Assembly (NCBI GenBank): GCA_027730505.1
Contig: JAQCGT010000008.1
Span: 1 to 46,348 of the forward strand
Source of the DNA: Actinomycetota bacterium
Lineage (GTDB): Bacteria; Actinomycetota; Acidimicrobiia; Acidimicrobiales; Ilumatobacteraceae
Direction: 5' to 3'
Length of the DNA stretch: 46,348 nt
Shown here piece by piece: positions 33,492-44,505 of the stretch. Positions within the stretch are counted from its first letter, which is position 1. The number at the start of each line of letters is the position of its first letter. A program made the position numbers and the translations under genes. Below the pieces are notes generated by a model. It saw nothing but the letters and a program-made list of their open reading frames with translations, was not told the DNA's origin and made no database searches.

Positions 33492-34582
33492 CCGCTGAGT
33501 CCGATCGGCGCGCCGGGCTGTTTGCCAGACTGTCGACGCTTGCCGAGGAACACCGTGAACTCGAGGCGCGCCTCGCTGATCCTGAGACGCTCGCGGATCC
33601 GGCCGAGTTACAGCGCGTCGGCAAGCGATATCACGAGTTGAGCGCCGTCGCCGACGCTGTTGTGGAACATGACCGTTTGGTCGCTGACAGCGCTGCTGCA
33701 TCCGAGTTGCTCGAGTTCGCGAGCGATGATGAACGTGGAGCATTGAGCGCCGAGATCGATCGTCTCAGCGCGGATCTAGACGAACTCGCTGACCGGGTTC
33801 GGGTGCTTCTCATCCCGACTGACCCCGACGCAGGCCGTGCGGTCATCATGGAGATACGCGGCGCTGAGGGCGGTGAAGAAGCGAACCTGTTCGCTCGCGA
33901 TCTTCTCGATATGTACCGAGCGTATGCCCAGCAGCGGGGATGGACAGTCGAGGTGCTGTCGACCGACGTGAGCGACCTCGGTGGCATCAACCACGTGACG
34001 TTTGTGGTGCGTGGCGCCGATGCGTGGGAGCGCTTGAAGTTCGAGGGCGGACCGCATCGTGTGCAGCGGGTGCCGGTCACAGAGAGTCAAGGCCGAGTGC
34101 ACACCTCGTCGGCGACGGTCGCCGTGCTGCCCGAGGTCGACGAGGTCGAGGTCAGCATCGATGACCGTGACCTGGAGGTCGACGTGTACCGGTCATCTGG
34201 TGCTGGAGGCCAGCATGTCAACACCACCGACTCGGCGGTTCGCATCACCCACCGGCCGTCGGGAATCGTCGTCACCATGCAGGACGAACGCAGTCAGTTG
34301 CAGAACCGTGCACGGGCGATGCAGGTGTTGCGAGCGCGACTTCATGCGATGGCAGTGGCCAACCGGGACGCAGATCGTTCACAGCAGCGCCGTTCGCAAC
34401 TTGGCGGAGGTGGGCGGAGTGAGAAGATCCGCACCTACAACTTCAAGGAAAGCCGAGTGACCGATCATCGGATCGGGTTGACCATCCATCGGCTTTCCGA
34501 CATTCTCGGCGGCGATCTTGACTATGTGATCGGACCGCTTCTCGACGATGAGCGCGAACGTCTGCTGGCCGACGAGCGATGA
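33488..34582 (+). CDS. prfA: Peptide chain release factor 1
   Basis: A 364-residue RF1. The GGQ motif (240-242) is in SSGAGGQHVNTTDSAVR. The codon-recognition tripeptide is PVT (196-198) in RVPVTESQGRVHTS, of the RF1 PxT type reading UAA and UAG, not the RF2 SPF type. GAEGGEEANLFARDLLDMY and KIRTYNFKESRVTDHR are further signatures. It overlaps the preceding unknown gene and prmC by 4 bases each. Confidence 0.97.
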   Translation: MTAESDRRAGLFARLSTLAEEHRELEARLADPETLADPAELQRVGKRYHELSAVADAVVEHDRLVADSAAASELLEFASDDERGALSAEIDRLSADLDELADRVRVLLIPTDPDAGRAVIMEIRGAEGGEEANLFARDLLDMYRAYAQQRGWTVEVLSTDVSDLGGINHVTFVVRGADAWERLKFEGGPHRVQRVPVTESQGRVHTSSATVAVLPEVDEVEVSIDDRDLEVDVYRSSGAGGQHVNTTDSAVRITHRPSGIVVTMQDERSQLQNRARAMQVLRARLHAMAVANRDADRSQQRRSQLGGGGRSEKIRTYNFKESRVTDHRIGLTIHRLSDILGGDLDYVIGPLLDDERERLLADER

Positions 34583-35412
34583 CGACGGTTGGGGAACTTT
34601 GGGCCAGCACGACCGAGGTCATCGGCGACCGTAATCACGCTCGCTGGCTCGTGGAGACCGCCGTGTCGGTCGACTCCATCGATGAGGCAGTCGCCGAGCC
34701 CGTGACCGATCGAATGGTCGCTCATCTCGATCGCATGGTGGCGCGGTACCGAGGCGGTGAACCACTGCAGTATGTGCTCGGACACTGGGCATTCAGGCAT
34801 CTTGAATTAGCGGTCGATCCTCGTGTCCTGATCCCGCGGTCAGAGACCGAAGAGGTCACGGGTGTGGCATTGACGATCGCTCGGCGCGTACATCCGCGAC
34901 GTGTGCTCGAGCTCGGCACCGGGTCGGGGGCGATCGGTCTGTCGATGGCGTACGAGTTGCCGATCGAGGGAACCGAGGTGTGGATCACCGACATCGACCC
35001 CGATGCCCTCGACGTGGCGCGGGCCAACCTCGCCGGAATCGGTCGGGCCGCCCGCAACGTCCGTATTGCTGCAGGCTCATGGTTCGACGCTCTCGATACG
35101 TCACTCCGTTTCGACGTGATCGTCTCCAATCCGCCGTACATCGCCGACGGTGACCTCGAGGTCGCAACCGATGTGCTCGAGTACGAGCCCCACCGAGCGC
35201 TCTTTTCGGGCAGTGATGGGCTTGACGCGATTCGAGAGATCGTGAGCGGTGCCCCAGCCAGGCTTCGTTCAGGAGGCTCACTGGTGCTTGAGATCGGCTA
35301 TCGCCAAGGGGCGACGGTGAGATCGTTGTTGCTGGCTGCCGGTTTCTCAGGAGCCGAGATCATCCCCGATGCGGCCGGTCTCGACCGGATCGCTGTCGCC
35401 TCAGTGCCCTGA
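34579..35412 (+). CDS. prmC: Release factor glutamine N5-methyltransferase
   Basis: A 277-residue SAM-dependent enzyme that methylates the Gln of the GGQ motif in release factors. The catalytic NPPY (184-187) is in VSNPPYIADGDL, the SAM motif in VLELGTGSGAIGLSMA, and the N-terminal domain has PLQYVLGHWAF. The ATG overlaps the prfA stop by 4 bases, placing enzyme and substrate in one unit. The last 12 bases overlap the convergent aldolase gene. Confidence 0.96.
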   Translation: MTTVGELWASTTEVIGDRNHARWLVETAVSVDSIDEAVAEPVTDRMVAHLDRMVARYRGGEPLQYVLGHWAFRHLELAVDPRVLIPRSETEEVTGVALTIARRVHPRRVLELGTGSGAIGLSMAYELPIEGTEVWITDIDPDALDVARANLAGIGRAARNVRIAAGSWFDALDTSLRFDVIVSNPPYIADGDLEVATDVLEYEPHRALFSGSDGLDAIREIVSGAPARLRSGGSLVLEIGYRQGATVRSLLLAAGFSGAEIIPDAAGLDRIAVASVP

Positions 35413-36159
35413 TGCAGCGTGGAGCGATGCAGCCAGCCCGGTTCGCATGGCGACGACATCGGTGGCGACGGTGATCATCTGAAATCCCTGCGAGCGACGA
35501 AGCACTGCGGTCGACCCGTCCGAATGAATTCCGGGAAGAACACCGTGGTGTCGACACGCCGCGACGATGGTGCTGAGAGCGTTGTCGAACGCAGGAACGC
35601 CGTCGTTGCCGGTTGGACCTAATCCGAGACTGATCGCCAAATCCGCTGGTCCCACGTAAGCAGCATCGATCCCGGGAACGGCGAGGATCTCGTCGAGGTT
35701 GGCGAGCGCCTCCGCTGTCTCAATCATGGGAATCACCGCAATCGACCGGTCAGCCCATGTTCGGTAATCGTCGTGACGCTGCCCGGCAGTGATCGGTCCC
35801 CAGCTACGCGAACCAAGCGGCGCGTAGCGGCAGGCGGTCACGACGGAACGGGCCTGCTCGGCGGAGTTCACCATCGGCACGATCACCCCGTGGCAGCCGC
35901 TGTCAAGCGCTCGGCCGAGCATCGCCGGGTCGTTCCACGAAACTCGGGCTACGGGAATGGATCCACCGAGTTCGATTGCCTGCACCAAGGTGAGGAGATC
36001 GCCGATCTCAGCCGTGCCGTGCTGCATATCGACACAGACGTAGTCGAAGCCGCTCCGTCCGGTGGCTTCCGCTACCAAGGGATCTCGTGACGTGAGCCAC
36101 GCCCCGAGGGTCTCGTCCCCGGATGCCCATCGATCCTTCAGCGTCACTGCCGGCTCCAT
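35401..36159 (-). CDS. HpcH/HpaI-family class II aldolase
   Basis: A 252-residue metal-dependent aldolase of the 4-hydroxy-2-oxoheptanedioate/2-keto-3-deoxyglucarate type. VDMQHGTAEI supplies the catalytic His, GVIVPMVNSAEQA and RSWGP the substrate loop, PMIETAEALANLDEIL a metal ligand, and YVGPADLAISLG the second half of the active site. ATG 36159 is preferred over an upstream start because GAGGAGG lies just before it. The natural substrate cannot be told from sequence. It ends antisense to prmC with a 12-base overlap. Confidence 0.88.
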   Translation of the reverse strand: MEPAVTLKDRWASGDETLGAWLTSRDPLVAEATGRSGFDYVCVDMQHGTAEIGDLLTLVQAIELGGSIPVARVSWNDPAMLGRALDSGCHGVIVPMVNSAEQARSVVTACRYAPLGSRSWGPITAGQRHDDYRTWADRSIAVIPMIETAEALANLDEILAVPGIDAAYVGPADLAISLGLGPTGNDGVPAFDNALSTIVAACRHHGVLPGIHSDGSTAVLRRSQGFQMITVATDVVAMRTGLAASLHAASGH

Positions 36160-36198
36160 TCGCCCTCCTCGTCGTCGGCGCAGGGCCGACCGTACCGC

Positions 36199-36210
36199 GC
36201 TTGGCCAAGC
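36199..36210. promoter_or_regulatory. Perfect 12-bp palindrome between aldolase and chorismate mutase genes
   Basis: GCTTGGCCAAGC, perfectly self-complementary, in the 114-base divergent region, about 40 bases from the aldolase start and 64 from the chorismate mutase start. It is a likely repressor or activator site, with no family assigned. Confidence 0.4.
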
Positions 36211-36239
36211 AGGTATGGGCACCCGAGGCGGGGGGCCGG

Positions 36240-36268
36240 TAGCGTCTGGGCGTCCCTAAACCGAGGAA
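36240..36268 (+). promoter_or_regulatory. Candidate promoter and ribosome-binding site of chorismate mutase
   Basis: TAGCGT (36240-36245) is a possible -10. GAGGA about 7 bases before GTG 36274 is the ribosome-binding site. Confidence 0.4.
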
Positions 36269-36273
36269 TACGC

Positions 36274-36558
36274 GTGACCGACGACCGTCTCTCCACCTAT
36301 CGATCTAGCATCGACAACATCGACGCGGCGTTGGTGCATATGTTGGCTGAGCGGTTCAAGATCACTCAGGCGGTGGGCGAATACAAGGCTGCCGCCGGCC
36401 TCCCTGCTGCTGATGAGGACCGGGAGCAGCGCCAGGTGGAGCGGTTGCGTCGATTGGCAACCGAGGCCGGTCTCGATCCGGCATTCACCGAGAAGTTCCT
36501 TCGATTCATCGTCGCCGAGGTGATCCGGCATCACCAGCGCATAGCCGGCGACACCTGA
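36274..36558 (+). CDS. Chorismate mutase, AroQ type
   Basis: A 94-residue all-helical mutase converting chorismate to prephenate for Phe and Tyr. YRSSIDNIDAALVHMLAERFKIT, VGEYKAAAGLPAADEDREQ and the C-terminal FLRFIVAEVIRHHQ match the short AroQ family. GTG 36274 has GAGGA upstream. Its TGA shares one base with the ATG of the following oxidoreductase gene. Chorismate is also the precursor of menaquinone, the possible link to that gene. Confidence 0.92.
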   Translation: MTDDRLSTYRSSIDNIDAALVHMLAERFKITQAVGEYKAAAGLPAADEDREQRQVERLRRLATEAGLDPAFTEKFLRFIVAEVIRHHQRIAGDT

Positions 36559-37793
36559 TGGCATCAGACCGCGTCGACCTGGCGGTGATCGGCGGCGGGC
36601 CGGCTGGCTCGGCGACCGCTATGCGAGCCTCTCGCGCCGGGGCCTCGGTGCTGGTGCTGGAGGCCGGAGCCCACGGTCGCGACAAGGTCTGCGGTGACGG
36701 TCTGACGCCGAGGGCGGTGGCGGCACTCGACGAACTGGGTATCCCACTCGAGCCGGCGCACCGGATTTCGGGTCTGAGGATGATCGCCGGCCGAGTGGAG
36801 CGCGAGTTGCCGTGGCCGGGAGGCGGGCGATATCCGGCCTACGGGGCCGTGTGGCCTCGGCGCCGTCTCGATGCCGCACTGATCGATGCGGCCGCCGCCT
36901 CGGGAGCCGACGTTCGTTTCGAGACGTCTGCGATGCCCTGGGTCGAGGACGACCGGGTGGTCGGCGTTGAAGTCACCGATGCCTCGGGCACCCACCGGGT
37001 GAGGAGCGACATGGTCGTCGTGGCGGCCGGGGCGCCCGGCGCTGTGGCGCGGATGCTCGGGGCCGAGCGCAATCCCGATGAGCCGTTCGGCCTCGCCATC
37101 CGCACGTACGCCGAGTCACCTCGTCATGCCGACGAGATGCTCGAGGCTTGCCTCACTCTTCGAGATGAACACGGCATCCCAGTGCCTGGCTACGGGTGGA
37201 TGTTCCCGTGCGGAGATGGAACGGTGAACATCGGCGTTGGTGCGCTGTCGACGATGAAGGGCTTCAAGCGGCTCAACCTGAACCGGTTGATCGCTGCGTA
37301 CCGGGGGATCGTGGGCGAGTCATGGCAGCTGGGGCCGGATCTCGAGCGCCCTCGGGCCTGGAGACTCCCGATGAGTGTGGTCCGTCGACACGGCCCCGGT
37401 TGGGTGGCGGTCGGTGACGCTGCTGGGCTCGTCAATCCGATGAATGGCGAGGGCATCGACTACGGGCTCGAGTCGGGAATGCTCGCCGCAGATGCGTTCA
37501 TGGCGTCACCCGTCGACGCGCCGGATGCATATGACAAGGCAGTTGCCGAGCGCTTCGATGCCTTCTTGCGCACCGGACGACGATTCGCATTTCTGATCGG
37601 ACATCCGTTCTTGCTTCGCAGCGGCCTCCGACTGGCGGTCGGAACCGAGGCCATCGCTGGAATCACCCTCCAGGTCATGGGCAATCTGGTTGACCCCGAC
37701 ACGCCCGGCTCGTCGGGTCGGGTGCTGCGTGCTGCGGATCGCGTGCTTGCTGTTGCCGACCCGGTTCTGCGTCGGACTCGCGCTCGGGCTTGA
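36558..37793 (+). CDS. Geranylgeranyl reductase-family FAD oxidoreductase (MenJ-like)
   Basis: A 411-residue flavoprotein. The N-terminal FAD motif is LAVIGGGPAGSATAMRASRAG; KVCGDGLTPRAVAAL is the family signature, and GWVAVGDAAGLVNPMNGEGIDYGLESG the second FAD motif. GYGWMFPCGDGTVNIGVG is also typical. The family reduces prenyl chains of lipids or quinones; in Mycobacterium, MenJ saturates one menaquinone isoprene unit. Menaquinone is the most likely substrate but this is not proven. Confidence 0.88.
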   Translation: MASDRVDLAVIGGGPAGSATAMRASRAGASVLVLEAGAHGRDKVCGDGLTPRAVAALDELGIPLEPAHRISGLRMIAGRVERELPWPGGGRYPAYGAVWPRRRLDAALIDAAAASGADVRFETSAMPWVEDDRVVGVEVTDASGTHRVRSDMVVVAAGAPGAVARMLGAERNPDEPFGLAIRTYAESPRHADEMLEACLTLRDEHGIPVPGYGWMFPCGDGTVNIGVGALSTMKGFKRLNLNRLIAAYRGIVGESWQLGPDLERPRAWRLPMSVVRRHGPGWVAVGDAAGLVNPMNGEGIDYGLESGMLAADAFMASPVDAPDAYDKAVAERFDAFLRTGRRFAFLIGHPFLLRSGLRLAVGTEAIAGITLQVMGNLVDPDTPGSSGRVLRAADRVLAVADPVLRRTRARA

Positions 37794-37797
37794 TCGG

Positions 37798-37803
37798 TAT
37801 CGT
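37798..37803 (+). promoter_or_regulatory. Candidate leaderless -10 of ppgK
   Basis: TATCGT, 7 bases before GTG 37811. It lies just after the stop of the preceding gene and decides between the possible ppgK starts. Confidence 0.4.
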
Positions 37804-37810
37804 GCCCGCC

Positions 37811-38560
37811 GTGGGTGCACCGGCACAGGCTCTCGGAATTGACATCGGCGGAACGGGAATCAAAGGTGCTGTCGTCAATCTCGATTCGGGTCGACTCGAA
37901 TCCGAACGCCATCGGATTCCGACCCCGAAACCAGCGACCCCGCAATCGGTGGCCTCGGTGGTCGGCCAACTCGTCGACCAGTTCGGATGGTCTGGGCCCG
38001 TTGGAATCGCTTTGCCTTCGGTTGTTCGACATGGGGTCGTGCATTCAGCGGCGAACATCGATGCCTCGTGGATCGATACCGATGCCCGCGCCCTGTTCGC
38101 GCCGGTCGCCGGCAGTCATGTGACGGTGCTCAACGATGCCGATGCAGCCGGTGTCGCTGAGATGGCTCATGGGGCTGGTCGGGGGGTCGCTGGGGTGGTG
38201 ATCACCCTTACCTTCGGAACGGGGATCGGCTCGGCGCTTTTCGTCGATGGTCGGCTCGTTCCCAACACCGAACTCGGTCATCTCGAATTCCGAGGCGAGT
38301 CAGTCGAACGATGGGCCGCCGCCAGCGCCCGCAAGCGAGATGACCTTTCGTGGGCGGATTGGGCTGAGCGGGTGAACACCTTCCTCGGGATCGTCGACGG
38401 CTTGTTCTCGCCGGATCTCGTCATCCTCGGTGGGGGAGCGAGCAAGAAGCCGGATCACTGGGTTCCGCTCCTCGACCAACGTCACGCCTTGGCGGTCGCA
38501 GAGTTGGCGAACTCGGCAGGCATCGTCGGCGCGGCGATGGCCGCGGTTGCCGGCCGCTGA
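37811..38560 (+). CDS. ppgK: Polyphosphate glucokinase
   Basis: A 249-residue ROK-fold kinase that phosphorylates glucose with polyphosphate, a trait common in actinobacteria. LGIDIGGTGIKGAVV is the phosphate-1 motif, VLNDADAAGVAEM holds the catalytic Asp, and TFGTGIGSALFVDG, ELGHLEFRGESVERWAA and FSPDLVILGGGASKKPDHW are characteristic of PpgK. The start GTG 37811 is preferred because of the -10 at 37798; TTG 37790 and GTG 37802 are alternatives. The TGA abuts the stop of the convergent exchanger gene in a TGATCA. Confidence 0.93.
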   Translation: MGAPAQALGIDIGGTGIKGAVVNLDSGRLESERHRIPTPKPATPQSVASVVGQLVDQFGWSGPVGIALPSVVRHGVVHSAANIDASWIDTDARALFAPVAGSHVTVLNDADAAGVAEMAHGAGRGVAGVVITLTFGTGIGSALFVDGRLVPNTELGHLEFRGESVERWAAASARKRDDLSWADWAERVNTFLGIVDGLFSPDLVILGGGASKKPDHWVPLLDQRHALAVAELANSAGIVGAAMAAVAGR

Positions 38561-39703
38561 TCACGAGCTCGGGGTCACATCTCCCCGCCGGTATTCGGCA
38601 AAACCCTTGAACCCCACGATGACCAAGGTGATCACGGTGAGTGGGACAACGAAGCCGAACATCGCCACGCTGAACGTTGGTTCGAGCCCATGTTCAGCGG
38701 CATCGAGTCCGAGCCACACGAGGTAGGCGACGTAGTAGGCGACGAACAGGCCCCCTTCCCATCGCTTCAACTCGAAGCCGTTGACGAACATCGGGAGGCA
38801 GGCGACCGCAACCGCGAGCATGAAGGGGAGGTCGAATCCGAGGGCTCCATCGGAGACGCGAATCGGCGACACCAAGGAGGCGATGCCGATGACGGCGAGG
38901 ATGTTGAAGAGGTTTGAGCCGATCGCGTTGCCGACGGCGAGGTCGCGCTGTCCTCGTGCTGCCGCGACGACCGATGTGGCGAGTTCTGGCAGCGATGTGC
39001 CGATGGCGACGACGGTGAGCCCGATGACGAGTTCGCTGACCCCGAAGGCTTCGGCGATGTCGGTGGCAGCGGCGACGAGCATCTGCGCGCCGACGACGAG
39101 CAGCACGAGGCCGGCCAACACGGCAAGGAGGTCGCGCCACAGAGGCGTGGATCCGGAGAGATCCTCGTCGAGTCCAGCCGTGTACTGATCGGCGAGTTCA
39201 ACCGAGTCGCTCACACCGTCGTGGTCGAGGTCGCTGGTGTCGCTCGCCTCGCGGCGAGTGCTCGTTACGGTCCACGTGACGTAAGCGATGAGTGCCACGA
39301 CGAAGATCGCTCCGTCGATGCGTCCGATTGAGCCATCGATACCGAGTACGAGCAACGCGACTGAGAGCCCGATCATGATCGGAACGTCGGTTCGCACGAT
39401 CCTGAATGCCACGAACAGGCCACCGCCGGCCACCGCCGACAAGCCGAGGACCAACAAGATGTTGGCGATGTTCGAGCCGATCACATTGCCGAGGGCGATA
39501 TCGCTGCTGTCGTTGATCGCTGCGCCGATGCTGACGGCGAGTTCAGGGGCACTCGTTCCGAAGGCGACCACGGTGAGGCCGATCACCACCGCCGAGAGAC
39601 CCGTTCGAGCGGCGATTCGAGCGGCTCCTCTCACCAAGCTGTCGGCACCCCCGACAAGGGCGACGACCCCGATCGCGAAGGCGATACCCGTGAGGACCGT
39701 CAT
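38561..39703 (-). CDS. CaCA-family Na+/Ca2+-type exchanger with an EF-hand-like loop
   Basis: A 380-residue inner-membrane antiporter of the YrbG type with two inverted halves of about five helices. The alpha-1 repeat is GTSAPELAVSIGAAI and NVIGSNIANI; the alpha-2 repeat is GTSLPELATSVVAAARG and NAIGSNLFNI. The hydrophilic loop between the halves contains DLDHDGVSDSVE (residues 158-169), a full 12-residue EF-hand-type loop with Asp at 1, 3, 5 and 9, Gly at 6 and Glu at 12. ATG 39703 has GGAG upstream; a TTG at 39712 is also in frame. The ion is inferred from the family. Confidence 0.92.
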   Translation of the reverse strand: MTVLTGIAFAIGVVALVGGADSLVRGAARIAARTGLSAVVIGLTVVAFGTSAPELAVSIGAAINDSSDIALGNVIGSNIANILLVLGLSAVAGGGLFVAFRIVRTDVPIMIGLSVALLVLGIDGSIGRIDGAIFVVALIAYVTWTVTSTRREASDTSDLDHDGVSDSVELADQYTAGLDEDLSGSTPLWRDLLAVLAGLVLLVVGAQMLVAAATDIAEAFGVSELVIGLTVVAIGTSLPELATSVVAAARGQRDLAVGNAIGSNLFNILAVIGIASLVSPIRVSDGALGFDLPFMLAVAVACLPMFVNGFELKRWEGGLFVAYYVAYLVWLGLDAAEHGLEPTFSVAMFGFVVPLTVITLVIVGFKGFAEYRRGDVTPSS

Positions 39704-39781
39704 GGTCTCCAATCATCGCAGCACGTGTGGCCGATCCCACCCGTAATGTCCCGGGATCTCGCGTTCTGCGACGATGTGCCC

Positions 39782-40717
39782 GTGGCACGTCGCGAGCACG
39801 GTCAGGTGGTGGTCATCGGGGAGGCGCTGATTGATCTGGTGATGCCGGATTCGTCCCCGATTGAGGCAGTGCTCGGTGGTGCGCCCTTCAACACGGCTCG
39901 GGCCCTTGCCCGCCTCGGTGGGCGCGTCGAACTGTGCGCCACGATCTCGAGCGATCGATTCGGCGGGTCCTTGTTGTCGGCACTCGCCGCCGATGGTGTC
40001 GGTGTCGCCATGGTCGAACGGTGCGATGCACCGACCACCCTGGCGGCGGCTGAGCTGTCCATCGGCGGGTCAGCTGAATACCGCTTTTATATCGAGGGCA
40101 CATCAGCCCCACGACTCGAACGCCGCACGATCGACCCTGCGCCTGCATGGCTGTTTACCGGCGGACTGGGACTCGTGCTCCAACCGTTGGCCGATCGGGT
40201 GATCGAGATCGTCGACGCTCTTCCGGCGTCCGCCCGCGTCATGGTCGACGTGAACGCCCGGCCTCGGGTCATCGATGATCCACAAGCCCATCGGGCGCGG
40301 GTCGAACACATCGCCGGGCGCTGCGATGTGATGAAGGTCAGCGATGAGGACCTTTCGAACCTGTTTCCGGGATCGACAATCGATTCAGGTGTCGAGCGTC
40401 TGCTCGCCGCTGGGGCTCGCCTCGTGGTGATCACCGCAGGCGGTCAGTCCGTCCGGGCCATCGGCCCAGATATCGAGATCGAGGTGCCCGTTCCGAGTAC
40501 CGACGTCGTCGACACAATCGGGGCTGGCGACACGTTCGATGCCGGAATGCTCTCGTGGTGGACAGAGCCGGCTCACTGCGACCTCGATCCGTTCGAACCG
40601 ATCGCGATCCGTTCGGCCATCGGTCGCGGTATTGCGGCGGCCTCGGTCGTTGTCGGGCGTCGTGGTGCCGACCCACCCCGGTGGGACGAACTGCCTGGTT
40701 CCGGTGCTGAGAAGTAG
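39782..40717 (+). CDS. PfkB-family sugar kinase (fructokinase-like)
   Basis: A 311-residue ribokinase-fold kinase. VVVIGEALIDLVMP starts the fold, GGAPFNTARALARLGG is the substrate loop, and DTIGAGDTFDAGML holds the catalytic Asp and anion hole. Fructose is the usual substrate for this subgroup but is not certain. GTG 39782 gives the best N-terminus; GTG 39776 and ATG 39746 are in frame. TAATGT at 39744-39749 is a possible -10, which argues against the ATG it overlaps. The stop codon forms part of the -10 of the next gene. Confidence 0.9.
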   Translation: MARREHGQVVVIGEALIDLVMPDSSPIEAVLGGAPFNTARALARLGGRVELCATISSDRFGGSLLSALAADGVGVAMVERCDAPTTLAAAELSIGGSAEYRFYIEGTSAPRLERRTIDPAPAWLFTGGLGLVLQPLADRVIEIVDALPASARVMVDVNARPRVIDDPQAHRARVEHIAGRCDVMKVSDEDLSNLFPGSTIDSGVERLLAAGARLVVITAGGQSVRAIGPDIEIEVPVPSTDVVDTIGAGDTFDAGMLSWWTEPAHCDLDPFEPIAIRSAIGRGIAAASVVVGRRGADPPRWDELPGSGAEK

Positions 40718-40720
40718 GTT
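40715..40720 (+). promoter_or_regulatory. Candidate leaderless -10 of the M20 peptidase gene
   Basis: TAGGTT, 6 bases before GTG 40727. Its first three bases are the TAG stop of the kinase gene. Confidence 0.45.
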
Positions 40721-40726
40721 GGCGTC

Positions 40727-41824
40727 GTGCCCGTCTCTGACATGATCAACGATCTTTCGACGATGGTGGCAGACCTCGCCACGTTGGTGGAGGTCGAGTC
40801 CCCCTCGAATGATCGCGATGCCCTCAACCGATCAGCCGAGGTCCTTGCGTCGCTCATGACCGAGAGACTCGGCTCGGCTCCGACCCTGGTGGACGGACCT
40901 GCCGGTCGCCATGTGCACTGGTCAGGTGGTGGCTCACCCAAGGTGCTGATCCTCGGGCATCACGACACGGTTTTCCCTCTTGGCTCCCTCGCTGTGCGGC
41001 CGTTCGCTGTCGCCGACGGTCGTGCCACCGGCCCGGGCGTGTTCGACATGAAAGCCGGAATTGTTCAAGCGATCCATGCAGTGGCAACGCTCGACGATCC
41101 GTCGGGTGTGGAGATCCTCATGACCTGTGATGAGGAGGTCGGGGCGGGCACGTCAAAAGAACTGCTGTGCGAACGCGCGCTTGCATGCGGTGCCGTTCTC
41201 GTGCTCGAACCGAGCGCCGATGGTGGTGTTTTGAAGATCGGACGCAAGGGAGTGGGAACGTTCGAGGTGGTGATCGCCGGCAGGGCGGCTCACGCTGGCT
41301 TGGAGCCGCACAAGGGAGTGAACTCGGTGTTGGAGGCCGCTCATCAATTGTTGGCCATTGCCGCCATCGCTGATCCTGCGGCGGGTACCACGGTCACTCC
41401 GACGGTGATCACGGGTGGAACGGCCGAGAATGTCGTACCCGCTGAGACGAGGATCAGCGTCGACGTCCGCGTGTCGACCATGGCGGAGGCCGAGCGCGTC
41501 GAGGCCTGCATGGCCGCGCTGTCACCGGTGCTGGATGGGGCATCTGTCGCGGTGCACGGGCGCATCAGCCGACCTCCACTGCCCGAGACGTCGTCCGCGG
41601 AGTTGTTTCCACTCGCAGTTGCACATGACCCATCGATCACCGGGATCACGGTTGGTGGGGGAAGCGATGGAAACTTCACCGCCGCTCTCGGCGTGCCGAC
41701 TCTCGACGGACTGGGAGCGGTCGGTGGCGGCGCGCACGCTGACAGCGAGCACGTAATCGTCGACACCATGCCCGATCGGGCTCGACTCCTCGCCGCAATC
41801 ATCGCCGCGCGCTGCGCACCCTGA
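40727..41824 (+). CDS. M20-family metallopeptidase (carboxypeptidase G2-like)
   Basis: A 365-residue di-zinc hydrolase. Metal and catalytic residues appear in order: ILGHHDTVFPLG, GPGVFDMKAG, MTCDEEVGAGTS (catalytic and bridging Glu), LVLEPSADGGVLK and the C-terminal GGGAHADSEHV. The dimerisation domain begins at GRAAHAGLEPHKGVNS. Members cleave C-terminal amino acids or N-acyl groups. With argG convergent next to it an amino-acid role is possible, but the substrate is unknown. No signal peptide is seen. Confidence 0.92.
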   Translation: MPVSDMINDLSTMVADLATLVEVESPSNDRDALNRSAEVLASLMTERLGSAPTLVDGPAGRHVHWSGGGSPKVLILGHHDTVFPLGSLAVRPFAVADGRATGPGVFDMKAGIVQAIHAVATLDDPSGVEILMTCDEEVGAGTSKELLCERALACGAVLVLEPSADGGVLKIGRKGVGTFEVVIAGRAAHAGLEPHKGVNSVLEAAHQLLAIAAIADPAAGTTVTPTVITGGTAENVVPAETRISVDVRVSTMAEAERVEACMAALSPVLDGASVAVHGRISRPPLPETSSAELFPLAVAHDPSITGITVGGGSDGNFTAALGVPTLDGLGAVGGGAHADSEHVIVDTMPDRARLLAAIIAARCAP

Positions 41825-41830
41825 TCGGGT

Positions 41831-44439
<2,609 letters not shown>

Positions 44440-44505
44440 TCCGCGGTACACGCGAGCCGCATCATTGGTACCCTTCGACGACCGGACCCGTCGCCGTGAA
44501 CCATC

